Below are positions 9,576 through 19,238 of a stretch of 64,000 nucleotides of DNA, piece by piece. The notes under the pieces were generated by a model that worked only from the letters and a program-made list of their open reading frames with translations, searched no databases and was not told where the DNA came from. Position numbers and translations under genes: made by a program. Numbering within the stretch: position 1 is the first letter of the stretch; each line of letters begins with the position of its first letter. Source of the stretch: Pseudoalteromonas holothuriae (GTDB lineage Bacteria > Pseudomonadota > Gammaproteobacteria > Enterobacterales > Alteromonadaceae); contig NZ_CAMAPC010000009.1 of NCBI RefSeq assembly GCF_945859825.1, positions 108,466-172,465 of the forward strand, written 5' to 3'.

Positions 9576-10820
9576 ATGGAAAACTTATTCCGCAAAGAAG
9601 TAATGGAAAACAAGCGGCATCGGCTAGAAGGTGCTGTCTCATTGGTGCAGCCCCCCTTATTTCGCACGTTAGCAGTGATGATAGTGGCCATTGTTATCAT
9701 CAGCTTGATATTTTTATCTGTGGGTAAATACACCCGAAAAGAGCGTGTGAGTGGCGTAATTGAACCTAATACTGGGATCTTGCGACTCAAAGCCCCGCAA
9801 ACCGGTGTACTTTCACAGGTGCTTGTTAGTGAAGGACAGTACGTAGAGCAAGGTGCGCCTTTGTTACGGATTGCCTCTGCCAAGCATAGTACACACGCGG
9901 TTGAGCTTAACCAAGCGTTGTTAAATCAATACACGTTTCAATTGCATTCGCTAGAGCAGCGTATTGAACAACAACAAAGGCAAAACAAGCTCGCATTAAG
10001 TAAGCTTAACCAGCAAAAATCATCGGCACAGGCTCGCTTACTTGAACTGGAAGCGCAATCGCAAACTTTTTCAGAGCGCTTATCATTAAATGCACAAATG
10101 GTGTCGCAAATCAGTACGCTCAAAGGTACTGGGTATATTTCAGAGTTAGAGCTGCAAAGGCAAAAAGACACGTTGCTATCATTAAGACAGCAAGCATCAA
10201 GTATTCAATCGGAGCGCTTGTCGCTGCAAAGCCAAATTGAACAATTAGTAAATCAGCTAGAGCAGTTGCCTTTAGAACAAAGTGATCATTTATCGCAGCT
10301 GCAATCTCAAAAAGCAGAGTTGCAAATTCAACTGTCCTCCGTTGAACAGCAACGCTTAGGTGAGCTCAGAGCACCTAAGTCGGGTATTGTCAGTGGTTTG
10401 ATGGCCAAAGTAGGCAAGAACGTGGTCAATGGCCAAAACTTGTTGTCTGTATTACCAGAAAACAGTCAAATGCAAGCCATTATTTTTGTCCCAACGAGTG
10501 CGTTTGGCTTTGTAAAAGAAGGGCTGTTAACTCGCTTGCGTTATCATGCTTTTCCTTATGAAAAGTTTGGTGTGTATGACGGACATGTCATTGAAGTCAG
10601 TCAAAGTGTTATTTTTCCAGATGAAACCAATACCCCTGGTATTATCTCTGCACCGGCATATCGTGTGGTTGTCGATATAAAGCAACAGCATGTAAAGGCA
10701 TATGGAAAAGAATCAGCGTTGCGTCCAGGCATGACGTTAGACGCGGATGTTATTTTAGAAGAGCGATCATTACTACGGTGGCTTTTCGACCCAGTATTTA
10801 GCATTAAAGGTCAGCTGTAA
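9576..10820 (+). CDS. HlyD-family adaptor of a peptide-bacteriocin exporter
   Basis: The 414-residue protein begins MENLFRKEVMENKRHR, the typical opening of adaptors that pair with C39 ABC exporters (CvaA/MchE/RaxA type), followed by one transmembrane helix (about 28-50). Then come a lipoyl half (APQTGVLSQVLVSEGQYVEQG), a long Gln-rich coiled coil (about 110-265), and the second lipoyl half with a beta-barrel (LRAPKSGIVSGL). An in-frame TGA at 9537 limits upstream extension. It should connect the inner-membrane exporter encoded 32 bases downstream with an outer-membrane channel, carrying a processed peptide out of the cell. Confidence 0.88.
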   Translation: MENLFRKEVMENKRHRLEGAVSLVQPPLFRTLAVMIVAIVIISLIFLSVGKYTRKERVSGVIEPNTGILRLKAPQTGVLSQVLVSEGQYVEQGAPLLRIASAKHSTHAVELNQALLNQYTFQLHSLEQRIEQQQRQNKLALSKLNQQKSSAQARLLELEAQSQTFSERLSLNAQMVSQISTLKGTGYISELELQRQKDTLLSLRQQASSIQSERLSLQSQIEQLVNQLEQLPLEQSDHLSQLQSQKAELQIQLSSVEQQRLGELRAPKSGIVSGLMAKVGKNVVNGQNLLSVLPENSQMQAIIFVPTSAFGFVKEGLLTRLRYHAFPYEKFGVYDGHVIEVSQSVIFPDETNTPGIISAPAYRVVVDIKQQHVKAYGKESALRPGMTLDADVILEERSLLRWLFDPVFSIKGQL

Positions 10821-10852
10821 GCTGTAAATTATAGGAATAAAGGCGGCTTATT

Positions 10853-12976
10853 ATGCAAGTTGAAGATGAATCTCCAGTAGCTAAGCTACAGTTTTGGTCA
10901 AGGAAATCTCTGCCGATTATTTTACAATCTGAAGCGGCAGAATGTGGCTTAGCAAGTTTAGCTATGGTAGCTGCATATCATGGTTATAACAGCGATCTCA
11001 TTTCATTAAGACAAAAGTTTAGCATTTCATTAGAAGGTGCAACGCTTTTAGATATTATGCACTTTGCTGAAAAGCTTGAACTGACTTCTCGGCCATTACG
11101 AATTGAATTAGAAGACTTAGACGCATTACAAACACCCTGTATTTTACATTGGGATATGAACCACTTTGTGGTGCTTAAAAAGGCCAATGAAAAACGCATT
11201 GTGATCCATGACCCTGCGGCGGGTGAAAAAACGTTTACGCTTGAAGAAGCATCTAAGCACTTTACGGGGATTGCACTTGAACTGACCCCAACTAAGAATT
11301 TTGAAAAACGACAAGCAAAACCTTCTTTAAAGTTTTCTGATTTTTGGAGCCGGATCACCGGCTTAAAACGTTCTTTAATACTGATTTTTTCGTTATCTAT
11401 ACTATTGCAAGTTTTTACACTGGCGTCTCCCTATTACATTCAATTGGTGATTGATGATGTGGTACTCAGTGGCGATACATCATTATTAACGGTGCTGGCG
11501 GTTGGCTTTTTTTTGGTGTTGGTCTTTGAGATTGCAACGAATGCATTGCGAGGTTTTACGTTACTGCATTTTGGTAACCAAATGAATATTCAACTGGGCG
11601 CTAATCTATTTCACCATTTAGTACGTTTACCACTGAGCTACTTTGAAACACGGCACATGGGTGATGTGGTTTCTCGATTTGGCTCTTTACAACAGGTCAA
11701 ACAGTTACTCACTACGGGTGTAATCGAAGCCATTATTGATGGCTTAATGGCGATGATCACCTTGGCGATGATATTTTTCTACTCACCCACGCTATCGCTG
11801 GTGGTTTTAATTGCAGTGGTGTTATATGCGCTAGTTCGAGTTGCCATGTATAAACCATTTCGTGCAATTAGTGAGCAAGAGATCATGGCGCGAGCAGAAG
11901 AAAACTCAAACTTTATGGAGACCGTACGTGGTATTCAAACCATAAAACTGTTTGGCTCTGAAGTTAAGCGTGAAGGTCAATGGCAAAACCGCTATGCCAA
12001 TGCAATCAACCAAAATATTCGTTTGGGGAACTTTCAAATAGGCTACGATGCCATTAACAGAACCTTGTTTGGCATAGAAAACATAGTGGTGGTGTATTTG
12101 GCAGCACACTTGGTTATTCAAGGTGGTTTTAGTACCGGAATGCTATTTGCGTTCATGTCGTATAAGCGCCAGTTCATGGATAAAACGGCGAATCTAATTG
12201 AGAAGTTTATCGAGTTTAAAATGTTGGGCTTGCACTTTGATCGTATTGCCGACATTGCGCTTACTGACAAAGAACAGTTACAGCCAGATAAAACCAAACG
12301 CCATCATATTGAAGGTAATATTGAAATCAACAATGTGAGTTTTGCTTACTCTGATGCCTCAGCCAATGTACTGAATAACTTGAGCTTGAAAGTCAATGCG
12401 GGAGAATCGGTAGCCATTACAGGGCCCTCAGGTTGTGGTAAGTCTACGTTGTTGAAAATCATGCTGGGGCTTATTCCTGTGAAAAACGGAGAAATACTGA
12501 TAGATGGTATTCCACTGGAGCAATTAGGCGCACGTCAATATCGCCAACAAATAGCAGCCGTGATGCAAGATGATGAACTGCTATCAGGGTCAGTGGCTGA
12601 TAATATTGCCTTTTTTGATACGCCTATAGATATGGAAAAGGTAGTGTACTGCGCTGACCTTGCCGCGATTCATGATGATATTAGTGCGATGCCCATGGGT
12701 TATGACAGCCTGATTGGCGATATGGGCTCAAGTCTTTCAGGGGGTCAAAAGCAACGTATTATTTTGGCAAGAGCATTGTATAAAGATCCTAAAATTTTAT
12801 TTATGGATGAGGCGACAAGTCACTTAGACACCCGCTTAGAGTCAGATATTAATGATGCCGTATCGCGTTTGAAAATTACTCGGGTGATCATTGCACACCG
12901 CAAAGAAACCATAGCTTCTGCTGATCGTGAAATAAAGTTAACTAAATATAAAGAACAAAGCCCGACAGAGGCTTAG
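10853..12976 (+). CDS. Peptidase-containing ABC exporter (C39 type)
   Basis: The 707-residue protein has three modules. Residues about 18-150 are a C39 cysteine peptidase with an intact predicted triad, C31 (AAECGLASL), H104 (WDMNHFVVL) and D120 (IHDPAAGE). Residues about 165-450 are the six-helix membrane domain, and about 480-700 the ATPase with Walker A GPSGCGKST, signature LSGGQKQRI and Walker B ILFMDEATSHLD. Such transporters cut leader peptides after a double-glycine-type site while exporting the core. The intact triad predicts a substrate with such a leader. It lies between the HlyD adaptor and the lanthipeptide enzymes, so its substrate is presumably a lanthipeptide. Confidence 0.93.
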   Translation: MQVEDESPVAKLQFWSRKSLPIILQSEAAECGLASLAMVAAYHGYNSDLISLRQKFSISLEGATLLDIMHFAEKLELTSRPLRIELEDLDALQTPCILHWDMNHFVVLKKANEKRIVIHDPAAGEKTFTLEEASKHFTGIALELTPTKNFEKRQAKPSLKFSDFWSRITGLKRSLILIFSLSILLQVFTLASPYYIQLVIDDVVLSGDTSLLTVLAVGFFLVLVFEIATNALRGFTLLHFGNQMNIQLGANLFHHLVRLPLSYFETRHMGDVVSRFGSLQQVKQLLTTGVIEAIIDGLMAMITLAMIFFYSPTLSLVVLIAVVLYALVRVAMYKPFRAISEQEIMARAEENSNFMETVRGIQTIKLFGSEVKREGQWQNRYANAINQNIRLGNFQIGYDAINRTLFGIENIVVVYLAAHLVIQGGFSTGMLFAFMSYKRQFMDKTANLIEKFIEFKMLGLHFDRIADIALTDKEQLQPDKTKRHHIEGNIEINNVSFAYSDASANVLNNLSLKVNAGESVAITGPSGCGKSTLLKIMLGLIPVKNGEILIDGIPLEQLGARQYRQQIAAVMQDDELLSGSVADNIAFFDTPIDMEKVVYCADLAAIHDDISAMPMGYDSLIGDMGSSLSGGQKQRIILARALYKDPKILFMDEATSHLDTRLESDINDAVSRLKITRVIIAHRKETIASADREIKLTKYKEQSPTEA

Positions 12977-13048
12977 TAAAGGCAGTCAAATAAGTCATAG
13001 GATTCGTGCCCATGGCTTAAGATAATAAAAGATACCTTAAGGAAAAGC

Positions 13049-14272
13049 ATGATTGATAATTACAACTTACTCCCTGAAAAAAAAGAACAAAAAGAAAAAA
13101 TAGAACACATTATTCATCAGTTAGTTAAGTCAGTCATTGATGCTGATACCACGCAATTTCATCATGGTTTGTTAAGTGGTGTAGCTGGGCATTTGTTGTT
13201 TCTTTATAACGCGCATCAATGGAACCCACAATGGGTTGATGAAACTCTTTTTTCTCAAAAATTAGAGCAGCTACAGGATAGGCTCGCTGAGCAATCTTTT
13301 GAATTGAGTAATGGTCTAGCCGGTCAAGCTTGGGTATTAGAGTATCTAAATCAAGCAGAAAAAGATGACTATGATGCTGAGCTTTTAGAAGAGGTTGATG
13401 CGTTATTTATTGAGTCATTATCGCACGACCCATGGCCTGGAGAAATTGAAACAGTAATGGGTTTATCTGGTTATAGTCCTTATGCAGCCAGACGAGCACG
13501 TTTTAGTGATCAAACGCAATTATGGACTGTGATTGTTAACGGCCTAGCAAGCACCGCAACGCGATTAGACAATGGTCATATTACTTGGTCTCAACCGAGT
13601 AACTCAGTCTATAGACTAGATAAAGAGGCGCTTGATGAGCCAGAGTATAACATTGGTTTGGCGCATGGTGTTCCCGGTATTCTCGCCGCATTGCTGCCCG
13701 CATTAAATATTGAGCAGTTAAAGCCTCAGGTTAGCGAGTTACTGCAAGGCGGATGTGATTGGTTGTTGGCCCATCAAAATACCAATGATGACGCATTTTC
13801 GTGTTTTGGCACGTGTGCGCAAAGCAGCCAACATGACTCACGGTTAGGTTGGTGTTATGGAGATTTAACCATTGCATTGACACTAGCTCGTATAGGCCAT
13901 GCCTTAGGTAGACCTAGCTACGTCGAAAGAGCATTAGAGATAGCGCTTCATAGCACCAAAAGAGACGCAGAATCTGGCCACATTAACGATGCTGGGCTGT
14001 GTCATGGCTTTGCAGGGTTGGTTACTATATATCAATTATTAAATAAAATAATGCCTCACCCTGAGCTTGCCTCGACAGCCCAAACTTGGCTCGATTATAC
14101 GTTAGCCCAATACGATGATCGGGGTATTGAAGCTATGTATAGTTTTAATGGGATGGATAAGTGTTATAACGAAGATCTTGGCTTGTTGATGGGTTACTCC
14201 GGTATAGGGTTAGCACTATTGGCCGCTCTAAATGATGATACCAGCTGGGCTGATTGCCTGTTAATGGCTTAG
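13049..14272 (+). CDS. lanC: Lanthipeptide cyclase, LanC family
   Basis: The 407-residue protein shows the repeated GxxG alpha-toroid motifs of LanC (GLLSGVAGHL, LSNGLAGQAW, LAHGVPGILAAL, LCHGFAGLV, MGYSGIGLAL). The zinc ligands are present: C269 in GWCYGD and C318-H319 in LCHGFAG. LanC enzymes activate cysteine thiols and add them to dehydroalanine or dehydrobutyrine, forming lanthionine rings. It is preceded by AAGGAAAAGC and ends 12 bases before the LanB gene, so the two are probably co-translated. All catalytic signatures look intact, so it should be functional. Confidence 0.93.
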   Translation: MIDNYNLLPEKKEQKEKIEHIIHQLVKSVIDADTTQFHHGLLSGVAGHLLFLYNAHQWNPQWVDETLFSQKLEQLQDRLAEQSFELSNGLAGQAWVLEYLNQAEKDDYDAELLEEVDALFIESLSHDPWPGEIETVMGLSGYSPYAARRARFSDQTQLWTVIVNGLASTATRLDNGHITWSQPSNSVYRLDKEALDEPEYNIGLAHGVPGILAALLPALNIEQLKPQVSELLQGGCDWLLAHQNTNDDAFSCFGTCAQSSQHDSRLGWCYGDLTIALTLARIGHALGRPSYVERALEIALHSTKRDAESGHINDAGLCHGFAGLVTIYQLLNKIMPHPELASTAQTWLDYTLAQYDDRGIEAMYSFNGMDKCYNEDLGLLMGYSGIGLALLAALNDDTSWADCLLMA

Positions 14273-14284
14273 AAAGGAGAATGT

Positions 14285-17200
14285 ATGGCGACTAACAAAC
14301 AGCCACCAAATGCTATGGCAAAAACACTTGAGAATGGAGCGTTTTTTGTTGTTAGAACCCCCCGTTTGTCGGTTGAACATTTACAGGCTTTTTCTATGCC
14401 TGAAGCTGACAACAATGCGATTATTCGTGACTGGTTAGTGCTTCCGGGTGTACTTGAAGCACTTTACTTGGCAAGCCCTTCTTTGCTTGAGCGAATTGAT
14501 CAATGGCGCTCTAAGCCAGACTCTAAACAGGGTAAGAAGGTGGCTCATGCGCTGATCAAATATATGGTACGAATGTGTTCAAGACCAACGCCGTTTGGTT
14601 TGTTTTCTGGTATTCATACTGGGCAAGTTGGCAATGAAACTACATTAGTCGGTGGCTGTCATACTCAAGATAAGCGCAATACTCGCTTAGATATGTTTTA
14701 CTTATCAGCGTTAAAAGAGCATTTTGTTAAACATGCCTCTCGTTCCGACAACTTGAAATATAAGCCTAATTCTTCTCACTATTTTGTGGCTGAGCAGTGC
14801 AGATATATTGAAGCGTACTTGTCTGATGACAGCATGCAATACCGTTTAAGTGCGGTAGAAAGTGATGAGTATTTTCAATTTGCACTTGAGAGTGCAAAAG
14901 AGGGTTTAAGCTTCAATGCGCTTGTTAAAGCATTTTGCAATCAATACCAAGAAGCTGAGCAAGAAGAGGTAGAAGCCTATATTCAAGATTTAATTGATGA
15001 AGGAGTTATTCAAGCTGATATTCCCTTGCCATTAACCGGTGACTCGCCAGATTTGGCTTTGCTAAAGTCATTACAGGCCATTGAAGAGCACGAGACTGCG
15101 GACCATTTAGCAACGGCATTAACACAAGTTGAGCGCTTAGATCAGCAAAAAAGTGGTGAGATCACACCTTACAAACAAGTATTTGAACATTTAGAGCACT
15201 TGCCCGTTAAAGTGCAAGAAAACAAACTATTTCAGTCCGATGTTTATCGTCACTTTGAACAATGCCAGCTTAGTGACATGGAGATCAGCCGCTTTAAAAA
15301 GCAGTTAGAGCTGATTGCGGGTTTGAGTGTTGACTCAGACTCAACGGCAATGAGTAATTTTACGGCGCAATTTAATGCTCGGTTTGAAGGGCAGTTTGTG
15401 CCACTCGATGTCATTTTAGATGATGAATCGGGTATTGGTATCTCGGATGAAACTGGCTACGATGCCCCCCTTATAGCGGGTTTACCACTAGGTAATAGAC
15501 AATCTCAGGGCCAGTCGACTGCTCCACAAGTAAGTGTTTTGGAAGCCATTATTGACGACGCTATTAGTCTGCCTGAAAACCGCGCTAAAGACTGCATTGT
15601 ATTAAAAGGTAAAGAGCTAAAAGGGAAAGTGACTAATAAAGACGCAGTGACAAAATTTCCAAGTTCATTTGCGGCAATATTGAGCGTTTATGAAGATGAT
15701 AAGCACAACCCAATCCTTAAATTTAATGGTTGCTATGGACCATCGTCAGCAAACTTGTTGGGGCGTTTTTGCCACCTTGACGAGACTTTGAAAGAGCAAG
15801 TTGTTACTGAACTTGAAAAAGAACAGCGGCACTCGCCAGAGGTTATTTTTGCTGAAGTGGTGCATATGCCAGAAGGCAGACCGGGCAATGTGGTAGCGCG
15901 TCCTCATTTGCGTGAGTATGAAATTGTATTTATGGCAGATAGCAGCTTAGCTGATGAGTATCAAATTCCATTAAGTGATTTGTACGTGTGGGTAGAAGGC
16001 AAGCATGTAAAACTTTGGAGTAAGCGGCTTAATAAGCAAATAGTGCCACGCCTATCTAGTGCGCATAACTACTCTGCGCGTAGTTTAAGCGCTTACAAAT
16101 TCTTATGTATGTTACAGCATCAATCAGGTCGAGCACCTAATTTCAGTATGCCAATGAGTACTAATCAAAGTGCGTTTGTACCACGTATTATGTTAGATAA
16201 TCTGATATTGAGTGAAAAAACGTGGCGCATTGGCCGTGAACAACTTGAAGCGGTATACACGAAAGGGCAATTTAACACTGCAAAGCTGACTGCCCTGATG
16301 GACAAGTATCAACTTGACTCACAGGTAAGTTATGCAATGTCTGATAATGTTTTGCAGCTAGACTTAACCAACCCTGATATGTTTGCAATTTTGCTTTCAG
16401 AAACCAAAGGGTTGAGTCGTGTAGAACTTAAAGAGGTGCTCAGTAATCACTACTATTCAAAAGTGGTCGACTCGCACGGTCATCATTATAGTAATGAGCT
16501 AATAGTACCGTTTTTTAACAGCTATGCCCCTTCACATTACCATTACGCCGACAACCCCAGTGCAAATATTACTGCTACGTCAATTAAACGCCGTTTTAGT
16601 GCAGGCTCCCAATGGTTGAGCTTAAAAATTTACTCAGGTAACTCTTTACTAGAGCAGCTGTTAAGTGAGCAATTAGAGCCCTTCATTGCACAACACAGCC
16701 AGTTGTATGATAAATGGTTTTTTATTCGCTATGGCGACCCTGATTGGCATTTAAGGCTGCGCTTTTTTGGCGAACCTCAGGTGCTATGTGGTCAGCTTTT
16801 ACCTGCATTAAATCAGCTTCTTGACCCAATGGTAGAAAGTGGTGAGCTACATAAAGTTGAGCTAATGACCTATGAGCGAGAGGTAGAGCGCTACGGTGGG
16901 CCAGAGTCAATGGCATTAGTTGAGTCATTATTTATGTTTGATAGTTCGCTTATCGCTAAAACCTGTGAATTAATTGAAGAGCACGGTGAGCAAGTGAGGT
17001 GGCGTGTTGCCTTAATGCACACTGATAGATTGTTGAAGTTATTCAACTACGATGATGAGACGAAGTTAGCGCTTATCAGCAGGCTTAGAGATGGCTTTGG
17101 GCGTGAGTTTAACGATAGCAGTGCACTTAGAAAGCAACTGGGTAATCGCTTTAGAGATTATCAACAAGATCTTGATAAGGACTTTGCACACTTTAATCAA

Positions 17201-17461
17201 CAGCCATTGCAAGCCACCGATGAACTACAACATGCATTATTTGATTTGCTTATGCACTGGCAATATCAGGCTCAACCCGTGATTGAACAGTTAAATGAGC
17301 TTATTGCTAAAGAGGCTTTAAATTGTAGTAAAGACTCACTTCTTGGCTCGTTGCTGCACATGCATAACAACCGTATGTTTAAAGCATATGGTCGCGAACA
17401 AGAGCTGGTGATCCACGATTTATTACGTCGAAAGTATTTTTCTGCGCATAAAAAACAATAA
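14285..17461 (+). CDS. lanB: Class I lanthipeptide dehydratase, full-length LanB
   Basis: The 1058-residue protein is a complete LanB. The glutamylation domain (about 20-700) contains the conserved YMVRMCSRPTPFGLFSG. The elimination domain (about 765-1040, SpaB_C or 'thiopeptide-type' domain) contains QWLSLKIYSG, WFFIRYGDPDWHLRLRFF and ERYGG. LanB enzymes glutamylate Ser/Thr of the precursor using glutamyl-tRNA, then eliminate glutamate to give dehydro residues. Having both domains in one chain is the classical arrangement, unlike split LanB systems. AGAAAGGAGAATGT just before the start is a strong ribosome site. The gene ends the operon. Confidence 0.93.
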   Translation: MATNKQPPNAMAKTLENGAFFVVRTPRLSVEHLQAFSMPEADNNAIIRDWLVLPGVLEALYLASPSLLERIDQWRSKPDSKQGKKVAHALIKYMVRMCSRPTPFGLFSGIHTGQVGNETTLVGGCHTQDKRNTRLDMFYLSALKEHFVKHASRSDNLKYKPNSSHYFVAEQCRYIEAYLSDDSMQYRLSAVESDEYFQFALESAKEGLSFNALVKAFCNQYQEAEQEEVEAYIQDLIDEGVIQADIPLPLTGDSPDLALLKSLQAIEEHETADHLATALTQVERLDQQKSGEITPYKQVFEHLEHLPVKVQENKLFQSDVYRHFEQCQLSDMEISRFKKQLELIAGLSVDSDSTAMSNFTAQFNARFEGQFVPLDVILDDESGIGISDETGYDAPLIAGLPLGNRQSQGQSTAPQVSVLEAIIDDAISLPENRAKDCIVLKGKELKGKVTNKDAVTKFPSSFAAILSVYEDDKHNPILKFNGCYGPSSANLLGRFCHLDETLKEQVVTELEKEQRHSPEVIFAEVVHMPEGRPGNVVARPHLREYEIVFMADSSLADEYQIPLSDLYVWVEGKHVKLWSKRLNKQIVPRLSSAHNYSARSLSAYKFLCMLQHQSGRAPNFSMPMSTNQSAFVPRIMLDNLILSEKTWRIGREQLEAVYTKGQFNTAKLTALMDKYQLDSQVSYAMSDNVLQLDLTNPDMFAILLSETKGLSRVELKEVLSNHYYSKVVDSHGHHYSNELIVPFFNSYAPSHYHYADNPSANITATSIKRRFSAGSQWLSLKIYSGNSLLEQLLSEQLEPFIAQHSQLYDKWFFIRYGDPDWHLRLRFFGEPQVLCGQLLPALNQLLDPMVESGELHKVELMTYEREVERYGGPESMALVESLFMFDSSLIAKTCELIEEHGEQVRWRVALMHTDRLLKLFNYDDETKLALISRLRDGFGREFNDSSALRKQLGNRFRDYQQDLDKDFAHFNQQPLQATDELQHALFDLLMHWQYQAQPVIEQLNELIAKEALNCSKDSLLGSLLHMHNNRMFKAYGREQELVIHDLLRRKYFSAHKKQ

Positions 17462-17475
17462 GCGAGACTTGAGCT

Positions 17476-17503
17476 GTCACGCTGAGCGTTTGTTTGGCGT
17501 GAC
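17476..17503 (+). terminator. Hairpin after lanB
   Basis: GTCACGC (17476-17482) pairs with GCGTGAC (17497-17503) around a 14-base loop, 15 bases after the lanB stop. There is no T run, so it could be a Rho-assisted terminator or mRNA-stabilising stem for the lanthipeptide operon. Confidence 0.35.
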
Positions 17504-17658
17504 CTTATCCAAGGTACATTTAATTAAGATGCTAAATACGGCTCATCACGATAATAAGAGGTGATAATAATAGCTCTGTTGCCCATGAAGATGTCATAGG
17601 CAATCAAGAAGGAATTATCAAAGTAAATAAGACCACCCGCATTGTTGCATAAAGCCCG

Positions 17659-18951
17659 TTAGCTGTTGGATAAAAATAGTGTAAGCTTATCGCCAATACG
17701 TAACATGTCCTTTGACAACGCATTCCACTTTTTAATATCGCTAATGGAAACATTAAAATGATTAGCAATTCGCCATAAGCTATCCCCTGCGCGCACCGTA
17801 TAATCTAATTGTTGATCCGCTAAAATCGGTAGTAATAGTGTGTCACCAGCTCTTATATTATTGCTTTTCAACTGATTGAAAGTTTTAAGTTGTGCAACAC
17901 TTAGGGCGTGTCGTGCGGCAATAACACTTAAACTATCACCACGATTGATAGTGTATTGTTGCCACTGAGAGCTGGGCATTGCGGGTAGTTTTGCCAAATA
18001 ACCTTGCCATTGTTTGACCTGTTCAACGGGTAGAACAATATGCTTAGGGCCATCTAACAGTGCCGGAAAGCGCGTATAGCCCGGATTGAGTGTTTGAATT
18101 TTTTGCCACTGTTTATCTGTGTTGAGAATAACGCCTTGTTTGAGTGTTAACACAGAGATAGCTTTACGATTGGCAATGATTGGAAATTTCATTTTTTGCT
18201 CGCGCAGTAGTTGTGCAGCAGCGAGTAGTTTAGGTACATAGTGACGAGTTTGTTTAGGCAAGGACAGCGCAAAAAAGTCGCTGGATTTACCACGTCGTTT
18301 ATTCTTTTTAATGGCCTGAGCAACACGCCCTTCACCGGTGTTATAAGCGGCGATGGCATGATACCAATTACCATCAAAGCGTTGATGCAGGTAGCTTAAA
18401 AAGTCTAAAGCGGCATTGGTGGCGTCAACAATGTCTTGTCGGCCATCATACCAAGGGCTAATTTTAACGCCATAGTGTTTGGCAATCAGTGGTGTGAGTT
18501 GCCAAAGTCCAGAGGCGTGCTTATGAGAATATGCAGAGGTGTTAAAGTCACTTTCAATTAAAGGCATCAGCGCCAGTTCAATTGGCAGGCCACGACGCTC
18601 TACTTGCTCTACCACATAATGTAAAAATGGCGCGGCACGGACACTGATCACATCCATATAGTTTGGATGTGACATATACCAATCAACGCGTGCTTGCACT
18701 TTTTTATGCTGTGTTGGCTCAAACGCTAGCTGGCTGCGAATACGTTGCCAAACATCATTATGTTGGTGGGGTTTTAACAGTATAACTTCACTTGGAGAAG
18801 GCTTGCTTTGGCTTGCCTTGTGCTGGGGGAGTTGACTCACTGTCGGTTCGGATGGAGCTGAAAGTGGTGGCTGTGGTGAGTGATCAGACGTTGTCGCGCA
18901 GCCACCTAAAAATAATAAAAAAAATAAACACGGTGTACGAAAAAAATGCAT
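17659..18951 (-). CDS. mltD: Membrane-bound lytic murein transglycosylase, MltD-like
   Basis: The 430-residue protein is a predicted lipoprotein (lipobox LGGC, Cys about 18). Residues about 110-265 form an SLT (GH23) domain with the catalytic glutamate in LMPLIESDFN, plus GLWQLTPLIAKHYG and AIAAYNTGEGRV. Two C-terminal LysM domains follow (YTINRGDSLSVIA and YTVRAGDSLWRIA). The enzyme would cleave glycan strands non-hydrolytically to 1,6-anhydro-muropeptides at the outer-membrane face of the periplasm. It converges on the lanthipeptide operon and is transcribed on its own. Domain order and length match MltD with two LysM repeats. Confidence 0.93.
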   Translation of the reverse strand: MHFFRTPCLFFLLFLGGCATTSDHSPQPPLSAPSEPTVSQLPQHKASQSKPSPSEVILLKPHQHNDVWQRIRSQLAFEPTQHKKVQARVDWYMSHPNYMDVISVRAAPFLHYVVEQVERRGLPIELALMPLIESDFNTSAYSHKHASGLWQLTPLIAKHYGVKISPWYDGRQDIVDATNAALDFLSYLHQRFDGNWYHAIAAYNTGEGRVAQAIKKNKRRGKSSDFFALSLPKQTRHYVPKLLAAAQLLREQKMKFPIIANRKAISVLTLKQGVILNTDKQWQKIQTLNPGYTRFPALLDGPKHIVLPVEQVKQWQGYLAKLPAMPSSQWQQYTINRGDSLSVIAARHALSVAQLKTFNQLKSNNIRAGDTLLLPILADQQLDYTVRAGDSLWRIANHFNVSISDIKKWNALSKDMLRIGDKLTLFLSNS

Positions 18952-19238
18952 AGTGAGCCAATATTATTGTTGTTTGTTCCGATTGTAACTTAAGGTTATC
19001 GGTTTGTATAAGTGCCATTACTTTAGAGTTAGGATATTAATCAGCAATGAATTGACAGATAATCTTTGCTTTGGGTAGGCAAACTTGCTTAATCGAGTTA
19101 TTTTTGTTTAAAGCAGCTGCAATATGAGTGACAAAGCATATTAGATCCCAAAACCCTTATAAAACTATAAAGGTTTAGCGAACCAAACTTTAACACAAGC
19201 ACCTTTTGCTAAAGTCTGATGGTGTAACATTCAAGTGC

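Noticed and set aside
9460..9603. 47-codon GTG-start ORF between glmU and the HlyD gene, considered as the lanthipeptide precursor
   Set aside because: It has no ribosome site, only two Cys and few Ser/Thr, no leader-core pattern, and it overlaps the HlyD start.
9533..9883. Cys/Ser/Thr-rich minus-strand ORF of 116 codons opposite the HlyD gene
   Set aside because: It is antisense to a well-supported coding region whose codon pattern explains it; no ribosome site or leader motif.
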